NCBI RefSeq assembly: GCF_028372415.1
Contig: NC_092878.1
Coordinates: 1,949,501-2,013,500 of the forward strand
Source of the DNA: Notamacropus eugenii
Taxonomy: Eukaryota; Chordata; Mammalia; Diprotodontia; Macropodidae
Direction of reading: 5' to 3'
Length of the DNA: 64,000 nt
Shown here: positions 21,481 to 32,194 of the stretch, piece after piece
How the letters are laid out: each line of letters starts with the position of its first letter
How positions within the stretch are numbered: position 1 is the stretch's first letter
Program-made: the position numbers and the translations under genes
The notes under the pieces: model-generated
Told to the model about the DNA's origin: nothing
Database searches by the model: none
Seen by the model: only the letters and a program-made list of their open reading frames with translations

Positions 21481-21940
21481 GTCCATATCAACATATAAGA
21501 GAGGAATATCGTACTATCCACCAAGGGATAAAGTGTGCTTCTTTGGGGGTTGCGTCAATCATGCACAACCAGTTTGCAGAAGGCAAAAAGGATGTAGTCA
21601 GGCCAGAAAACATACAGTGGGTACTCTCTCAGTTAAGCGGTACTCAGCCCTCTAACAACAGTTCCTTTGTATGACTTTTGAACCAACATGAGTGCTTCCG
21701 AAGCAAGACGTAACCCTTTAGCAAGACTGGCCAGGATTGTACATGGGCTGGACAGCATCTTTGGCCCACTGTTTTTAGAGCTAATTTAACTGTATCATCC
21801 ACTTAGGAAGCTGTCAGTCTCTAGAAGAGTCTACTGACTTTTGGGGCTGGGGGATACAACCCTATTGCTTCTTACCCTACTGAGAATGATGATATTGAGC
21901 AGGATGTCAGGAAGTATACTGGGAGGTTTCCATCCATTCA
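21480..21940. other. Unassigned non-coding DNA
   Basis: No supported gene or repeat. Confidence 0.45.
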
Positions 21941-21941
21941 G

Positions 21942-22320
21942 TTTAGCAAACATCTATTCAGCACCTGTTACATGCAAGGCATTGTGCTAGGCACTGAAAG
22001 TACAAAGAAAAAAACGAGGCAGTACCTGCCCTCAAGAAGCTTCCTTTCTACTGGTGTATACATATACAGATAGTATGGTGGTACTGGAGGGAGAATTGAG
22101 GTTAGAAATCACTAACAACTGAGGAATCTGGGGAAGTTTGACAGGAGAGAGAACAGCTGAGCTCAGGCTTGAAGTAAGACAACGGTTCTGAGAGGTGGAG
22201 TTGAGAAGGGTAGGTACTATAAACATGGAAGCCAACTTGTGTGAATCCACGGAGGCAGGAAATGGAATGTTAAGAACATGAGAAACAGTTAGCAGAAAGT
22301 TAAGTTTGACTGGAACATAG
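21942..22320 (-). mobile_element. L2 LINE 3' end, antisense
   Basis: The antisense terminus 'TATTCAGCACCTGTTACATG' is followed by 'CCTGCCCTCAAGAAGCTTCC', then inward 3' sequence ('TGAGCTCAGGCTTGAAGTAA'). Confidence 0.75.
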
Positions 22321-22870
22321 AGTTCTCAAAAGGGTCATATAAATTTGTATCCTTCTCCTCTGTTAATTTATGTAAGCCCCCTCCCTGACTACTGGGTCAG
22401 AAAATAGGGCTTGTTCTTGAAAAACCTATCATTAACATAAATGTCTTCACTTATGTAACAATGACCTTGTTGGATATTAATCCTTTTCTTGGCTTTCTCC
22501 AGAGAAGAAAGAATGAACTCAATTTTTTTCTATCACATTAAGCAACATGTTCCCTAAGAAAAGAGAGGGAGGGAGGACCCATCTCTGTGCCCTGTCTCCA
22601 AGACTGTCTCCTGGATACTATTATCCTTTTGGAATCAACATATAGCCAATTAAAGTGGAGAAATGTTGTAACTATGCAAAAAACCATGCTTCCCAGTTTT
22701 TCTTCAGCTACTTTCAGAGGCTTGAATCTGGAACAGAAACAGAGACAGTTTTGTCAAGGTAGTCAAGGTAGAAACAAAGAAAGCTACCCATTAATAGGTT
22801 AAAAACAGAGACTGTCCCAACTAAACCAGCTTCTTCTAAACCAGCTTCTTCTTGGACTGCCACTTTACCC
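22320..22870. other. Unassigned non-coding DNA
   Basis: No supported gene or repeat. A short direct repeat (AACCAGCTTCTTCT, twice) occurs near 22,825. Confidence 0.45.
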
Positions 22871-22874
22871 TAGC

Positions 22875-23075
22875 ACTGAACCTGAAGTTAGGAAAACCTG
22901 AGTTCAAATCTGTCTTGAGATACACTTGCTAGCTGTGAGACCCTGGGCAAGTCACTCGACCTCTGTCTGCCTCAGTTTCTTCATCTATAAAAGGAGGACA
23001 ATAATAGTACATACCACTCAGGATTATTGAGAGGATCAAGTGATAATATTTGTAAAGTACTTAGCACTATCTCCA
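22875..23075 (+). mobile_element. tRNA-derived/THER SINE
   Basis: 'GAAAACCTGAGTTCAAATC', 'GACCCTGGGCAAGTCACTCG' and 'GATTATTGAGAGGATCAAG' mark a nearly complete sense SINE. Confidence 0.8.
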
Positions 23076-23084
23076 CAGTGCAGA

Positions 23085-23280
23085 GCATAGGTCTGAAACT
23101 AGAAGGGACTTCTAATCCAAACCCCTCCTTTTACAAATGAAGAAACTGAAAGTTAGGGATGTCAAATGACTTCCTTAATGTTGTATGTGAATTAAGCGTC
23201 AGAGACAGGATTGTAAACCAGGCCTTCTAACTCAAAAACCCATACTCTGTCCTCTACGTTCAATAAGCTGCCCTCCATCT
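23085..23280 (-). mobile_element. MIR SINE
   Basis: 'CTTTTACAAATGAAGAAACT', 'CAAATGACTTCCTTAATG' and 'ACTCTGTCCTCTACG' mark the antisense core. It sits tail to tail with the sense SINE before it. Confidence 0.7.
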
Positions 23281-23289
23281 GGTGGACAG

Positions 23290-23638
23290 ATCCTCTCTCT
23301 AGGGCTTATGAACCTGAGGAACAGAACAATTGTAAAAGAGAGAAAAGAAATCTCTCACTTTTACATATACAACTTCTGAAACTGATGCTGACTCATAACC
23401 ATCTTTCTATCCAGTAAGTGAGAGAGAGAACTAGTGAAAAATGGAGATGGTTTGGATGAACTAAATATGACTATATTAGAAGGAATGGCTCTTGTTTATT
23501 ATTTGTGTTTCTAAACACAGATACACTTGCAAAAAATATGATTACAAAAATACAAAAGATATATTTCTCTTGCTTAGCTGCTATGTTCCTTTAAAATATT
23601 ATTTAGTCAAGTAAAAAAAAAATCAACAGTAATATTTA
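23290..23638. other. Unassigned AT-rich DNA
   Basis: No supported gene or repeat. Confidence 0.4.
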
Positions 23639-23639
23639 A

Positions 23640-24200
23640 AAGTCCATGTGCTTCTCTCGGTGGAATTGTGAAATGATGCGACCATTCTGGAGAATAATTT
23701 GGAACTATGCTCCAAGGGCTATAGAACTGTGCATACACTTTGACCCAGACAAAGAATCGGAAATTGAGGGAATGCCCATCAACTGGGGAAGAGCTGAAGA
23801 AGTTGAAGTTTAGATTGTGATGGAATTACTACTGTGCTATAAGACGACAAGGGGGGTGGTCTCAGAAAAACCTGGGAAGACTTATATGAACTGATATAAA
23901 ATTAAATGAGCAGAACCAGAAGAATATTGTACAAAGTAACAACAATACTGTAATGATGATGAAATTGAAAGACTTAGTTACTCTGATCAATACGATGATC
24001 CAAGACAATTTCAAAAGGCTTTTGATGAAAAATGCTATCCACTTCCAGAGAGAGAACTGATGAACTCTTGAATGAGGATTGAAGCAGACTTTTTTCACTT
24101 TCTTTATTTTTCTTTTTTTATGTGTATGTATGCTTCTTTTGCAACAAAGCTAATATAACAATATGTTCTGCACGATTTCATATGTATAATAAATCTCATA
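23640..24200 (+). mobile_element. L1 LINE 3' end (ORF2 C terminus and 3' UTR)
   Basis: 'CGACCATTCTGGAGAATAAT', 'GAGGGAATGCCCATCAACTG', 'GCTATAAGACGACAAG', 'GAGCAGAACCAGAAGAATAT' and 'ATGCTATCCACTTCCAGAG' follow the L1 order in sense. Confidence 0.85.
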
Positions 24201-24204
24201 TTGC

Positions 24205-24770
24205 TCACTTCTCAAGAAGTGAGGAATTTGGAACACCAATTTTTTTAAAGTGAGTGCTAAAAAAATGTTAAATGTAATTGAGAAATATTTAAAGGATAAA
24301 TAAAAATATTTTAAACATTAAAATTTACCTCCTGATATTTGATTGTAAGGATCTAAAGAGATCTTACCACCTGAGCTTGAGTATTTTTCAGAAGGATGTT
24401 GGCTGTTATCTCGTCCAGTGATTCTTGGATACTATTTTAGGAACTTCCTTCTTGCACACAGATTTTTCCATGGTGAAGATAACTGATAAGGTATTTTCCC
24501 CTAATGTTCCTCATCCCTTTACATAATTGAAACACATATACACATGCCAATGACTATTTCCTTTTTGCCTCGCTCTCTCATGACAATGGACTGTGAGTGT
24601 CACATAGGAAACTAACAAAAGCCTTATTTGGCTTTATTATTCAGCTTCATATTCTGTTGCCCATTATGCAACTATACTGCTATCCTGAAATTAGTCATTA
24701 TGACATTTACAAATTGGGGAGAGAGGGGAAATTTTTTACTTAAATTAGCTAACAACCCACTTAATAGATT
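24205..24770. other. Unassigned non-coding DNA
   Basis: No supported gene or repeat. The sequence is AT-rich. Confidence 0.4.
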
Positions 24771-24774
24771 TTTC

Positions 24775-24875
24775 AAGGCCCCTTAGCCATGTCCCACAGT
24801 GCCTAGCCCAGGGCCTTACATCATAAGAGGTGCTCAGTAAATATACAAGGATTGATTGATTGTTGTTTCTCCAAA
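24775..24875 (+). mobile_element. L2 3' terminus
   Basis: 'CACAGTGCCTAGCCCAGGG' then 'GGTGCTCAGTAAATATA' is an L2-type end. Confidence 0.7.
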
Positions 24876-24879
24876 TGTG

Positions 24880-25340
24880 CTCTCCTATTATTTTCTTTAC
24901 CTGGCTATGAGTTCCAATAAATCTGGTTCCCCATTGGCTCATTCACTGCTACATTTTGAATTAATGTCTCTGTGGCATTTCTGAATCTCCTACACCCGTC
25001 AGTCCCTTTCTGAAATGCAACCATGTCCACAAAAGTTTAGGAAACAGGGTCTCAATGATGAAAGAATGTTTTGTGTGCTGTCAAATATTGGAGAAAACAC
25101 TAGGAAAAAGTGCTTTGCAAACTGAAAAGTATTTGTCTGTCATTCCCAGTGCTTACCACTAAGCAACAATGCTTATTGACTGAATAATGCACTCTATATG
25201 TGTGTAGTTATTGAAGCTGGAAGTCCCATGTGTTGCCAAGGTATCCAGAAGGCCATAAGCAAAACAATCTGGGTTCAAACGCTTTGTTGGCTTTGTGACT
25301 TTGGATTATCAGAGCTTTAGCTTCTTTACTTGTAAAAATT
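24880..25340. other. Unassigned non-coding DNA
   Basis: No supported gene or repeat. Confidence 0.4.
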
Positions 25341-25344
25341 GAAT

Positions 25345-25430
25345 AACTGAATGAAAAAGCATTTATTATGTGTTTATAATATGCAAAGCATGGTGCCTCC
25401 TCTAAAGGAACTTCTTTCTAATGGGGAAGG
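25345..25430 (-). mobile_element. L2 3' terminus, antisense
   Basis: 'AAAAGCATTTATTATGTG' and 'AGGAACTTCTTTCTAATGGG' mark an antisense L2 end. Confidence 0.5.
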
Positions 25431-25683
25431 CCACTTTATTAGCAGCAGGAGCCTGAGAGGGCTATTTTCCTTTGGAAGGATGGTGAATGAAGTCATTGGG
25501 AAAGAGAATGACACACCCTTTCCAGAGTAGGATTAACAGGATTCTGGTATACAGGAGGACCAGGCAGCTTCCTAGGCATGGAGATGGGAGGTGGGGGGAG
25601 AGAGAAGCAAGGAGAGAGTGAAACATAGTAGAGAGGGGGTAAACCAGAGCTAACCAAAAATAATGAGACATTCACTAATGGTT

Positions 25684-25697
25684 GGGGGGGGGGGGGG
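25684..25697. repeat. G14 homopolymer
   Basis: Fourteen Gs are followed by TAAGGGGGTG. The tract is a candidate G-quadruplex. Confidence 0.95.
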
Positions 25698-25769
25698 TAA
25701 GGGGGTGTTTGTAGCTGAAAGGCCATAATATACCTCCAAAGTATATAAATATCTGCTTTACTGTACAGT

Positions 25770-25985
25770 GGAGGCACAAATGAGATAATATTTGTAAAGC
25801 ACTCTGTCAACTTTAAAATGCTGTAATATATATAATAAAAGATAAACTATATATAAAATTCTATAATAAATGATAACTATCGTTATTATCAGATTTGGGG
25901 ATGTCTTCTGCTTCTGTTACCCCCAGCACTTATCGTAGTGCCTAGCATATGGCGGTTGCTTAATAAGTATTTATTGACAGACTGA
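25770..25985 (+). mobile_element. THER tail and L2 3' terminus
   Basis: 'AATGAGATAATATTTGTAAA' (about 25,779) is a THER/MIR tail. 'CCAGCACTTATCGTAGTGCC' and 'TTGCTTAATAAGTATTTATT' (about 25,922-25,978) is an L2 end. Confidence 0.6.
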
Positions 25986-25989
25986 TGGA

Positions 25990-27055
25990 TGGAAAACAAA
26001 TTCCAATCAGTTGACTGTTCACCTCACAGAGACTTTAACCAGTAATTTTGGCAAACGGAACGTTCCCTCAAATGAACAAACTTAGTTGTTGGAAGACAAG
26101 ACTCCAGGATGCCATGCACCAAGGGAGAGGCACGGTGACACAGCCAGACTGAAAATGGGGAGTGAGACAAAGCAATACAGCTGAGAGCTTCCTATCTGAA
26201 CTCTTCAGACTAATTGAATGTTAAATTCAGTGGATGCTACCCTGCAGGAGGGCTATAAGCAGCCTCAAATTTCAGAGCCCTGGGCAAAACTGATCACCCC
26301 ATCTTAGTTCCCTACTTTACCTCTCCTAACTCTTTTCAGATACAGTCACTTCTGAAAAATTACTCTTGCCTGAGGCCTGGCAGAGTGATGAGATTTGAGG
26401 GACACCTAAAAGCTTCCCATCCAAGCTGTCACAGTGATTGAAATTGTGTGGCTCAAAGCATTGAAGACTTTCAAAAGCACTTATTTTAGCTGTACTGGCA
26501 ATACCTTATGTCTTCATCATCCAGTACCACCATATTGAGGATTTGTTTGTTAAGTTTCCTAGGAAGTTTCACAGCAAGACCTTGAGGTCATGTGAGTTTT
26601 AATGAGGGGAAAGGGAGCAGGAAAAGCCTAGCGGAAGTTTCAGGGAGGCAAACTTCCTTAAATAATGGAAGAACTTTCTAATAACTGGAGCTGTCCAAGG
26701 ATGGACTGAGGGGCCTGGTGAGGCAATGATGCCTCTGTCATTGTAAATGTTCAAATACAGGATGAGTCAGAGTTGGGAAGGTTTTAGAGGGGATTTCAGC
26801 AGGAGATAAGAAGGGCTGGGGGACCTGTGGCCTCCAGGCCACACGTGGCCATCTAGGTCCTCAGGTGCGGCCCTTTGACTGAATCCAAACTTCACAAAAC
26901 AAATTCCCTTAAAGAAAGGATTAGTTCTGTAAAGCTTGGACTCAGTCAAAAGGCTGAACCCAAGGATGTAGAAAGCACAAGGCCTTGAGACTGAAGGTTC
27001 CATCCCTGGACTAAACCCAGAAAAACTGCTTTCAATTCTAAAATCCTAGAGTATA
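25990..27055. other. Unassigned non-coding DNA, about 1.1 kb
   Basis: No supported gene, RNA or repeat. Composition is more balanced than the flanks. Confidence 0.4.
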
Positions 27056-27057
27056 GA

Positions 27058-27257
27058 TAATGATGGTGATGATGATGATGGTGGTGATGATGGTGATGGT
27101 GGTGGTGATGATGGTGATGATGGTGATGATGGTGGTGATGATGATGTGAATGATGGTGATGATGGTGGTGATGATGATGATGATGATGATGATGGTGGTG
27201 ATGGTGGTGATGGTGATGATGGTGATGATGGTGATGATGATGGTGATGATGATGACA
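27058..27257. repeat. (GAT)n/(GGT)n trinucleotide array, about 200 bp
   Basis: ATG/GTG trinucleotides alternate in higher-order blocks. Antisense frames read as long His, Ser/Pro or Ile/Thr runs and are repeat products, not genes. The array abuts the 3' end of an antisense SINE, so it probably grew from that SINE's tail. Confidence 0.95.
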
Positions 27258-27640
27258 ACTAGCATTTTTGTAATGCTTTGTTTGCAAAGTATTTTACAAG
27301 GGAAGGGAATAAGTATTTACTGAGTCCCTAATATGTGGCGGGTACTGTGCTAAGTGCTTTGCAAATATTATCTCATTTGATCTTAACACATCTTCTGAAG
27401 TGGTGCTAATTATGTCGATGTTTTGTGGAGGAAACAGAGGTTAAGTGACTTGCACACATTTAGAAAGTTCCAGAGGCTGGATTCCAACTCAGAGGTACTT
27501 TTCCATCATTCAGTCTTCACAACTATCCTGTGAGGCAGGTGGTGTTATTATCATTTTACAGATAAGGAAACCAAGGCTGAGAGGGATTAAAGGGAATGTC
27601 CAGCATCACACAGCTATTAGGTGTCTGAGGCAGGATTTAT
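27258..27640 (-). mobile_element. Two MIR/THER SINE pieces in tandem
   Basis: The first (27,258-27,490) has 'AAAGTATTTTACAAG', 'TGTGCTAAGTGCTTTGCAAA' and 'ATCTCATTTGATCTTAAC'. The second (27,495-27,640) has 'ATTATCATTTTACAGATAAG' and 'CACACAGCTATTAGGTG'. Confidence 0.75.
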
Positions 27641-27644
27641 CCCC

Positions 27645-28085
27645 ACAGATTGAGAAGAAATGGTGCAGATCATTTGAAAGAGGGAAATGAAAAAAGTCAT
27701 TTGTTTGGCTTTGGGGTGTATTACACGTTTCCATTTTCTAATTACTTTTTTGCTAAGGTCAATAAACAATTTAGTTTGCATCCCTAAGCACACTGACAGC
27801 CATTAGCCATTTTCAGGCTCTAAGCAATCAGCAAATTTTTTTTTACCGATTCTGACATCAACTCTTGCAAAATAGATGTGTTTGGGTTAAAGAACCAATA
27901 TGATTCACACTTATGGAAATATTCTATAAGAAGAACCTTCCAAAAAGCAAACCTCTCTCTCTATCAACACAGAGTAACCAAGAAAAGAGTACACTTAAGT
28001 CTGGACTTGTGTTTAGATGGTAGGGAAAACCTCTGGTTTATGTAAATAAAATGCCGTCGGTGCCCTTAAATATTTGTTGAATTGA
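27645..28085. other. Unassigned non-coding DNA
   Basis: No supported gene or repeat. Confidence 0.4.
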
Positions 28086-28109
28086 ATCAAATTGAATAAT
28101 TCAGGAGAA

Positions 28110-28190
28110 TGGAAGTTCTCTGAGAGGAGGAACCTTTTCTTTCATCTTTGCATACCCTGAGCATACCACAGTGGACACATAGTATGTTTT
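28110..28190 (+). mobile_element. L2 3' fragment
   Basis: 'CATACCCTGAGCATACCACA' and 'GACACATAGTATG' resemble the L2 terminus. Confidence 0.45.
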
Positions 28191-28202
28191 GTTTTTTTTT
28201 AA

Positions 28203-28475
28203 CAGCATAGCGGATATGGAACTAGATTTAGTCAGAAAGACTTCCCTCCGATACTTAGTAGCAGTGACCCTGGATAAGTCACTTAACTTCTCTGAGCCTT
28301 ACTTTCCTCATTCCTAAAATGAGGGGGTCAGACTTGACAATCTCTAAGTTTCCTTCCAGGCCTAAATGTGATCCTGTAAGCTTCTAGAGGTCAGGGACTG
28401 TTTCGTTGTCACCTTTGTATCTCTAGGGTCTAGGACAACGTCTGGTACACAGCAAGCGTTTCATAACGAATACAT
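28203..28475 (+). mobile_element. MIR/marsupial SINE followed by L2 3' end
   Basis: The SINE (28,203-28,380) has 'GTGACCCTGGATAAGTCACT' and 'CTGAGCCTTACTTTCCTCAT'. The L2 end (28,381-28,475) has 'CTAGAGGTCAGGGACTG' and 'GTCTGGTACACAGCAAGCG'. Confidence 0.75.
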
Positions 28476-29064
28476 CCTTGTTGTTCCCTCCCACAAGACA
28501 GTCCACCTCCTAACTGGTCGTTTTCATTGACCTTCGTTTTCACTGATCTTCCCCCGAAGCTGGAATTCTCTCCCTTACCCCCTCTCCCTTTTTATTGGTT
28601 GAGGAGGGGAAAAAAAGACAGCCAAGCTTTTAGAACATACAACTGACTGCATTAATCATTTATTCGCAAAATCAGGAGCTGTCTTGATCAACTTTTGTCT
28701 CCAGGTAAAAGGAACTACTCTTTCCACGTCCAGCTCGGGGCCAGGAGCTGTTAAGTTACTCCATCTGCTTCCACTTCGGAAAGCAGTGAGAAGCCTGGCA
28801 TCCACACCGCCGGCTTAACCGCCCCATTCACCCGGCTATTCCCAGGCCCACTGATCTCTCCCTGGGAGAAGGGGAGGAGGGGATGAGGCGGGGAGGAGGG
28901 GATGAGACGGGCCGGAGGGAGAAGTGTATTTTCCGTAAGAGCCTCTTAGCGACCTGGCTCCGAAATAGGGAAGCGGCGGTTTCGGCAGGAGCCAGGCAGC
29001 AACTTCGGCTGAAGCAGCGGGCAGGCGCGAGGAGGGGCCCAGGAGGAGGGCAGCGCCTCTGGGG

Positions 29065-29071
29065 TATTTAA
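29065..29071 (+). promoter_or_regulatory. TATA-like element
   Basis: TATTTAA lies in otherwise GC-rich DNA, 434 bp upstream of the start codon. It would place transcription initiation near 29,095-29,100 if used. This is a weak inference because CpG-island promoters often lack TATA boxes. Confidence 0.3.
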
Positions 29072-29270
29072 TGGAAGTCTGGCAACAGGCTTCAAAGAAG
29101 GCTGCTCCCTCCTCCCCGCCTCCCCCGCACCCCCCCATCATCCCCCGAGCCCCAACCTCCCCCCGCCCCCCATCACCTCCCTTTCTCTCTTTCCTGTTGC
29201 GTCCCAGCTCTCCGCCCCGCGCTCTTTAGCTGGCACAGACCGCCCCAGAGCTGCTCAGCGCCGCTCCAGC

Positions 29271-29314
29271 CTGCCGGGCAGTGCCGGGCAGTGCCGGGCA
29301 GTGCCGTGCAGTGC
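29271..29314. repeat. Decamer tandem repeat in 5' leader (GTGCCGGGCA)n
   Basis: About four and a half 10-bp units end in degenerate copies (GTGCCGTGCA, GTGC). The repeat lies in the presumed 5' UTR and could fold into GC-rich hairpins or vary in copy number between individuals. Confidence 0.85.
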
Positions 29315-29504
29315 GCAGCTCCGCTCCGGGGAGCCGGGGAGCCCCAGCCCTGCGCTCCCTTCCATTCCGGGGCCGCTCCCCTCCTAAGCCGCAGGCGCTG
29401 CCGCCTCCGCCTCTGCCTCCGCCGTCTCCTCCTCCCCGGGACGCCCGCAGCCAGCCAGACGGTGGGCAGGGCGGACCGGTACCGGAGGGCGAGCGGCCCG
29501 CAGC

Positions 29505-29556
29505 ATGGATTCGGATTCCGGGGAGCTGAGCGAGGGCGAGCCCGTCTCCGCGGCAG
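29505..29556 (+). CDS. TNFAIP8L3: TNFAIP8L3 (TIPE3) coding exon 1
   Basis: Encodes MDSDSGELSEGEPVSAA plus the first base of a Gly codon, an acidic N terminus characteristic of TIPE3. The start has a good context (A at -3, G at +4). No other in-frame ATG exists back to a TAA at 29,385-29,387, so this is the only usable start in the exon. The exon ends at a consensus donor, CAG|GTAAGC, giving a phase-1 intron that joins exactly to exon 2 at 55,891. As recalled, the human gene database also lists a longer N-terminal form. The upstream stop means this locus cannot make one from the contiguous exon. The short N terminus is reported to matter for TIPE3 signalling. Gene identity is very confident. 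Confidence 0.93.
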
Positions 29557-29712
29557 GTAAGCCCGGAGCAGCCGGGGCTGCTCAGGGGAGGAAGGGGTAG
29601 GAAGCAGGGGGAAGGAGGCGGGGAGAGAAATCGCAGGGATCTCTCCGGCAAGACTGGCTCGCACAAGAAGGAATTAGTTGTGTAAGATACAATTTTTTAA
29701 GCAGCTGGTTGC

Positions 29713-29748
29713 GTGTGTGTGTGCGTGTGTGTGCGCGCGTGTGCGGGT
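29713..29748. repeat. Short (GT)n tract at intron start
   Basis: GT/GC alternating sequence (GTGTGCGTGTGTGTGCGCGC) lies about 160 bp after the donor. Z-DNA-prone. Confidence 0.9.
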
Positions 29749-29749
29749 T

Positions 29750-31175
29750 TTCATCCTTCCTGGCTCCCAATCAACTTCTTTAGTTGCGGAATGTGTCAGG
29801 GGTGCCAGTGTGGAGAGGTGTGCACGGGGCTAGGGATTCCCCAAGTCGTGTCCTGGAAGCAGGAGGGTGGGGGATGTTCGGAGAGTCCTCGTAGGGTGCC
29901 GCAGGAAGCATTGCAAAATCTCTGCCCTGTGAATCTGCCTTCGGCCCTTGGGCAGCTCCCTAGGAGCCCGGAGACAGAAGGGCTGGGAGGTACCGCAAGT
30001 GACTCAGGTCTGAAATCAGCAAAGATCAAGGTGGAGTGGAGAGCAGTTCCGGGGAAAGTGACGAGCTTGTCTATTCTGCTGGCTACAAATTATATTTCCC
30101 CCATAGTTCTGAGCCTGGGTATATCCCAAAGCTTCAAGGTGGGGCAGAAGGTGTAAGGGAGCTCTCTCGGGGGAGACGAAGACGTGGAGAGAGAGGTGTG
30201 CACTGTGGGGGCGAGGGAAGGGGAACAGACCGGCGGCTTTTTTAACATTGGCTGACTGATGTAAAGGCTGAGGATGGATTGTCATCCACCCCTTCACCCC
30301 TCCCAAGGTTCTGAACTGGAAGAATTAGGAAGTAACCGGCATCCTCTGGTGATCTGCCGACCATTCACCCTCTCCTGCCCACCCACAGTCGTTACCATCC
30401 AAACATCAACTTACTCTTTTAAATCAAGCCCCTCTGAATCTTCCTATCTCCATGACCGTTCACCGACGCTCTAACTCACCAAATCATGATCTCTCTCACC
30501 TAGCCTTCCCACGTAGTCTTCTGAGTGTGAGGATCTGTGAAGATATATGTAGAGATATTCAGTCCTGGGGACGAAAGGCAGGGAATAGAAAAATTGGAGG
30601 CTTCCAGAAGCCCAGCCTCCAGTTGTTCTAATTGATGTCTGTCAGGAAGGAGTCTCAGGAAACCAGAGGATCCGTGCCAGTGGACCTGGAGTAGCCAAAA
30701 ACTACTCCCAACACAAAGCCTTAAACTCTCACTCCCACAGAAGGCAGACTCCTGTACTGTGGCAGGTCCTTCCTGTTATAGACACAGAGTCCTGGGTTGG
30801 TACAAACTAAAGTTAAACTAGGGTCCAAACGTATAAACCAGAAGACTGACAACCTCCTAGAGTGGCCCTAGTCCCCACACATGTGACAGGTGGAACGGAG
30901 CAGGATTTCCCTGGTATCTCTGAGTGCTACTTGTTTATGTATTTGGTCTATATTTGTGCTCCTGTACATGCATATCTGTACATCTCTGAGGCATGACCAG
31001 AAATTGAGACCCATCTTCATATTTCTTTTAAAGAATTGATCTCATTACTTCATAGTCACGCCTTATATTTGGATATATCTACGTAATATATTAGAGGGTG
31101 TATGTATTTTAAGGATTTGGGAGGAGGTAGAGAAATGAGAGAGAAAGGACAACTCCTAGAATGTTCTTCCAACCA
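29750..31175. other. Proximal intron, unassigned DNA (about 1.4 kb)
   Basis: No clear repeats. The moderately GC-rich start blends out of the CpG island. This repeat-poor piece next to the promoter is a plausible place for regulatory sequence, but no specific element can be claimed. Confidence 0.4.
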
Positions 31176-31179
31176 AAGG

Positions 31180-31335
31180 AAAAGTGGAAAAAACCACTGT
31201 ATTTGGAGTCAGGACCTGGGTTTGAATTCCACCTCTGTTCCTACTATTTGTGTGACCTCACATCTCTGAGCTTCCGTAGAAGGGGGGCGGGATGATCAGG
31301 TGGTGTCGAAGGTCCCACCCAGCTCAACAATCCTT
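31180..31335 (+). mobile_element. MIR SINE
   Basis: 'GTATTTGGAGTCAGGACCTG' , 'GTGTGACCTCACATCTCTGA' and 'GAAGGTCCCACCCAGCTC' mark a sense MIR. Confidence 0.7.
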
Positions 31336-31339
31336 TGAC

Positions 31340-31785
31340 TTCATCACCAAACCCTGACAGCGTTGCTGAAGTCCTTTCCATTTAATACTGTGGCTGTTTG
31401 GCGGGAGAAGAGGTAGGGGAAGAAGAAGAAAGGGGAGAGGGTCAGAAAATTAAAAAGGAGGGGAGAGAAAGATAAAGGGATTGGAAAGGGAAGGAGGGAG
31501 TGGTAGTCTAAAGTAGTCTGAATCTTCTTAGATGAGCAAAAGCAGCAGATCTGAAGTATCCACTCCCTGTGTCTTTAGCCCCTACTGCCCCCTTCTCACT
31601 AAAGCAGGACTGCTTGTGTGTATCTATGAATAATAATTATGTCAAGAGGACCCTGAAAAGCTACCAGCCATTAATTAGCAAACTCATTTGGGTATGAGTT
31701 ACATTTCTTCTGTCAATCATATAAATTTTTTGCTTGAATTGTCTACAGTCATGGAAAATATACTTTATCTCATAAGTGAAACAAG
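31340..31785. other. Unassigned DNA with purine-rich stretch
   Basis: A polypurine run (about 31,400-31,500, GGAGAAGAGG/AGAAGAAGAA type) is followed by ordinary sequence. No gene. Confidence 0.45.
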
Positions 31786-31789
31786 TATA

Positions 31790-32190
31790 TCATGGAATCT
31801 AAGAGTTTAAAGGTACCTCAGATGTCATCTCATTTAACTACTACATGACTCACCTGTATAACATCCCTGACAAATAAATGGTTATCCACCAGTGGCAAGG
31901 AACTAACTCCCTCCTAAAGCAGCCTACTCCACTTTTGGACAGTTCTAATAATTTCTTTCTTTTTTTTTTTTTTTGTATACTGAGTAAAAAAATTGCCTCC
32001 TGGCAACTTTTGCCCACTGATCCTTTGGAGTCATTAAAAAAAAAAACAATCTAATTCTTATTTCACATGATATCCCTTCACATATTTGTGAATATGGTAA
32101 ATCATATCTCCCCCCAAGTTGTCTCTTCCTCTGGTTAACTATCCCCAGTCCTTAAAGTATCCTGTGACAAAATTTCAGTCATCCTGTAGC
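31790..32190 (-). mobile_element. CR1/L3 LINE 3' region, antisense
   Basis: 'AAGGAACTAACTCCCTCCTA', 'CAGCCTACTCCACTTTTGGA' and 'CATATCTCCCCCCAAGTTG' follow antisense CR1/L3 order. The element is interrupted by T-rich and A-rich runs near 31,965 and 32,035. Confidence 0.7.
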
Positions 32191-32194
32191 TTGA

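Larger units (their letters stand above)
28800..29650 (+). promoter_or_regulatory. TNFAIP8L3: CpG-rich promoter region of TNFAIP8L3
   Basis: This is the only long GC-rich, CpG-rich block in the window, and it surrounds the first coding exon. It carries C-rich Sp1-type boxes (CCCCGCCTCCCCC near 29,115 and CCCCGCCCCCC near 29,162). A CpG-island promoter fits a housekeeping-like or broadly tunable gene. The transcription start cannot be fixed from sequence. Open frames on both strands here reflect the GC content. Confidence 0.75.

Noticed and set aside
26946-27287. Open frames with very long His, Ser/Pro or Ile/Thr runs
   Set aside because: They are translations of the (GAT)n/(GGT)n array in different frames, with no coding context.
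28836-29666. Long frames on both strands around the promoter
   Set aside because: High GC lowers stop frequency. The frames disagree with the TNFAIP8L3 frame and show repeat-like Arg/Pro/Gly composition.
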